This document shows positions 24,094-25,848 of a stretch of 25,848 nucleotides of DNA, piece after piece. The DNA lies in contig DEHT01000071.1 of assembly GCA_002352045.1 (NCBI GenBank), forward strand, positions 61,207-87,054. Reading direction: 5' to 3'. The translations under genes were made by a program, and so were the position numbers. The first letter of the stretch is position 1, and every line of letters begins with the position of its first letter. Origin of the DNA: Chitinophagaceae bacterium UBA2793 (lineage in GTDB: Bacteria; Bacteroidota; Bacteroidia; Chitinophagales; Chitinophagaceae). The notes beneath the pieces were generated by a model. It was not told where the DNA came from. It did not search any database and saw only the letters and a list, made by a program, of their open reading frames with translations.

Positions 24094-24248
24094 AACAAAA
24101 TTTTCGTCCCCTTTACCAATCGTTTCTCTCCCGGCTATTGAAGCCCGTATGTCCACAGCTGTTTAAGATCTTCGAACTTACATTTACCGCTATTCCTTCT
24201 CATCCATCCGGCGGCAATTTTAAATAAATACCAAAAAAAATAGTATCA

Positions 24249-24271
24249 TAAAACTAAAATATTTAGTTTTA
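24249..24271. promoter_or_regulatory. Candidate operator overlapping umuD promoter
   Basis: TAAAACTAAA (24249-24258) and TTTAGTTTTA (24262-24271) are perfect 10-bp inverted half-sites with a 3-nt centre ATA. TAGTTTTA (24264-24271) resembles the -7 box TAnnTTTG except for its last base, so a bound protein would block polymerase. The umuD start codon is 16 bp downstream. It does not look like an E. coli LexA box. Confidence 0.6.
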
Positions 24272-24287
24272 CATAAAACATGTATGT

Positions 24288-24719
24288 ATGGAACAGGAAC
24301 CATTTTTTAGTGCAGCCTATAAGGGCAGTAAGCAATACGGCCAGCAGCAAATATCCACCGCCAATGCTACGGGCTTTGGTGCTGCCACCGACGATTATAT
24401 GGAACGTGGCATTGATTTGAACGAGCAACTCGTGCATAACAAACCCGCTACCTTTTTCTTTAGAATGAAAGGCGATGCCATGAAGGATGCCGGCATTTAC
24501 GACAACGATATTTTAATTGTAGATCGTTCGGTAAAAAATGTAAACGGGCGGGTGATCATTGCTATTCTTAATGGAGAGTTGTTGGTGCGGCGTTTTCACA
24601 AAAACTTTTCTTCGGCTTTTTTGATTCCCGAAAACGACCGCTATAAAACCATCAACCTTTCGGAGTTTGGAGAATTTGCTATTTGGGGAGTGGTAATACA
24701 TTCTATTCATACACTGTAA
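24288..24719 (+). CDS. umuD: UmuD-like S24 protein lacking autoprotease residues
   Basis: 143 residues, normal UmuD length. UmuD is the accessory subunit of DNA polymerase V; normally RecA filaments trigger self-cleavage to UmuD'. The alignment is fixed by TGFGAATDDYMERGIDLNEQL and FFRMKGDAMKDAGIYDNDILIVDRS. At the catalytic serine there is A64 (GDAM, codon GCC at 24477, versus GDSM), at the catalytic lysine R101 (LVRRF, codon CGG), and the cleavage-site residue before Gly is T28 rather than Cys/Ala. The A64-R101 and G29-A64 distances equal those in E. coli UmuD (37 and 35), so the calls are not misalignment. It should not cleave itself. The polymerase gene follows after a 225-bp repeat-filled gap. 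Confidence 0.9.
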   Translation: MEQEPFFSAAYKGSKQYGQQQISTANATGFGAATDDYMERGIDLNEQLVHNKPATFFFRMKGDAMKDAGIYDNDILIVDRSVKNVNGRVIIAILNGELLVRRFHKNFSSAFLIPENDRYKTINLSEFGEFAIWGVVIHSIHTL

Positions 24720-24758
24720 GAACAATTGTTTATAAAGAAATACTATTGTCCCACTAAG

Positions 24759-24893
24759 TTGGGCTAAAGCCCACTGGGAGAAAATTTGAATCAATAGCCC
24801 GGGCTTAAGCCCAGGGCTATTGAAACTGGGAGAGGATTTGAATCAATAGCCCAGGGCTATTGAAACCAGCACCGTTGGTGGGCTTTAGCCCAA
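24759..24893. repeat. Composite palindromic repeat block between umuD and umuC
   Basis: Outer inverted repeats TTGGGCTAAAGCCCAC (24759-24774) and GTGGGCTTTAGCCCAA (24878-24893) enclose two direct copies of a 27-nt unit (24774-24800 and 24826-24852, two mismatches), each ending in AATCAATAGCCC and followed by AGGGCTATTGAAAC. The first copy carries an extra 12-nt palindrome GGGCTTAAGCCC. A strong stem-loop is expected in RNA. Confidence 0.75.
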
Positions 24894-24944
24894 TTTGCCC
24901 GGGCTATAATAAAAAAGTGATTTTAATTTTTAAGAGGATGCGTT

Positions 24945-25848
24945 ATGTATGCCATCATTGATTGTAATAATTTTTATTGCTCATGCGAAAGATTGTTTCT
25001 TCCGCAGCTTGCTAAGCAGCCTGTGGTAGTGCTGAGTAATAACGACGGCTGCATTGTGTCTCGCAGCGATGAGGCAAAAAGCCTGGGTGTAGAAATGGCC
25101 GTGCCTTATTTTATGGCGAAGCCGCTCATTAAAAAACACAGCGTTACTGTATTTTCTTCCAACTATGGTTTGTATGGCGATTTAAGCTGGAGAGTGATGG
25201 AAACTTTACGAAGCCTGTTTGGTAAAAAAAATGTGGAAGTGTATTCCGTTGATGAAGCCTTTGTATTGCTCGAGGGATTCACGCCCGATCAACTTGCCGG
25301 CCTTTCTATGCAAATAAGGCAGCAGGTAGAGTTGTGGACGGGTATAAAAGTTTCGGTAGGAGTGGCGCCTACCAAGTTGTTGGCAAAACTGGCCAATCGG
25401 TTGGCAAAAAAAAATAAAGAAAAAACACAGTGTGTGCTGCTGCTCGATACGCAGGAAAAAATTGAAGCAGCCCTGCGGCAAACCCGGGTGGGCGATTTGT
25501 GGGGAGTGGGCAGGCAATACGAAAAAAAACTAAATGAGTGGGCCATTTACGATGCCTACCAGCTAAGCCGCATGAGCGAATCTTTTGCCAAAAATAAGCT
25601 GGGTGGAGTAGTAGGTGTAAGAATGATAAAAGAACTGCGGGGCGAACCTGCCAAACAAATGCAGGATGAACTGGTTCAAAAAAAAATGATTGCTACCACC
25701 CGAATGTTTGGCACTCCGGTTACCCGCATGAGCGAACTCAAAGAAGCCATTGCTACCTACACTGCAAGGGCGGCAGAAAAGCTGCGCAGGCAAAATAGCG
25801 CCGCAACAACCATCAGCATTTTTGTAATAAAAAAAATGGCCGACAACA
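24945..25848 (+). CDS. umuC: DNA polymerase V catalytic subunit UmuC (3' truncated by window)
   Basis: First 301 residues of a Y-family translesion polymerase; the frame runs off the window without a stop. The start MYAIIDCNNFYCSCERLF is the family N-terminus with the metal-binding Asp in IDCN. SNNDGCIVSRSDEAKSLG is the UmuC nucleotide-binding segment, and YSVDEAF holds the second acidic pair. SVGVAPTKLLAKLANRLAKK and WGVGRQYEKKL belong to the palm/thumb region; the little-finger domain begins before the window ends. A nearby ATG at 24938 is out of frame. Together with the UmuD homologue it should form an error-prone bypass polymerase. About 120 C-terminal residues are missing. Confidence 0.96.
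   Translation, partial: MYAIIDCNNFYCSCERLFLPQLAKQPVVVLSNNDGCIVSRSDEAKSLGVEMAVPYFMAKPLIKKHSVTVFSSNYGLYGDLSWRVMETLRSLFGKKNVEVYSVDEAFVLLEGFTPDQLAGLSMQIRQQVELWTGIKVSVGVAPTKLLAKLANRLAKKNKEKTQCVLLLDTQEKIEAALRQTRVGDLWGVGRQYEKKLNEWAIYDAYQLSRMSESFAKNKLGGVVGVRMIKELRGEPAKQMQDELVQKKMIATTRMFGTPVTRMSELKEAIATYTARAAEKLRRQNSAATTISIFVIKKMADN

Larger units (their letters stand above)
23550..24287. other. Palindrome-rich intergenic region (738 bp)
   Basis: No convincing gene. It contains the promoter region of the divergent M1 peptidase gene, a 14-nt palindrome TGTGCAATTGCACA (23855-23868), a cluster of GC-rich palindromes (24007-24093), and the operator and promoter of umuD at its right end. This density of structure is unlike other gaps of the window. 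Confidence 0.6.

Overview
The window looks like a chromosomal piece of a Bacteroidota bacterium, probably Chitinophagales/Chitinophagaceae. The grounds are AT-rich DNA, secreted proteins with a type IX secretion C-terminal signal, a LytTR-type two-component pair, Bacteroidota promoters of the TTG...TAnnTTTG kind, and a Sec-exported lipoprotein (clade II) nitrous oxide reductase. The genus call is inference.

Layout: 1-513 is the 3' end of urocanate hydratase (hutU), closed by a perfect terminator. 560-3230 (minus) is a TPR sensor histidine kinase followed by its LytTR response regulator. 3427-7240 (plus) holds three exported proteins of unknown role, and 7656-10376 a very large RCC1-repeat protein exported by the type IX system.

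11131-18143 (plus) is a nitrous oxide respiration island: lipoprotein cytochrome c, NosZ, a membrane-domain/NosL fusion, NosD, NosF, NosY and a group III truncated globin. Two near-identical FNR/DNR-type palindromes stand at matching distances from the -7 boxes of the cytochrome c and nosL promoters, so one CRP/FNR-family regulator probably switches on both transcription units. Facing it on the minus strand (18198-21122) is a likely nitrogen-oxide response group: an Rrf2 regulator with three cysteines spaced as in NsrR/IscR, a second group III truncated globin, a CRP/FNR regulator without N-terminal Fe-S cysteines, and a polytopic, histidine-rich membrane protein that recalls heme-copper oxidase subunit I. 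Cytochrome c would feed electrons to NosZ; NosDFY and NosL would mature its copper sites; the globins and Rrf2 protein would deal with NO or related stress.

21606-23549 (minus) is an exported M1-family metallopeptidase. After a palindrome-rich gap comes a umuDC locus (24288 to the window end). The UmuD homologue has lost both autoprotease residues and the usual cleavage-site residue, has a perfect 10-bp inverted repeat just before its start, and is separated from umuC by a repeat block.

Most notable signals: the predicted non-cleavable UmuD and its candidate operator, the paired FNR-like boxes, the NosL fusion with a buried lipobox, and the oxidase-like membrane protein beside the nos cluster. 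No rRNA, tRNA, CRISPR array or intact transposase was seen.
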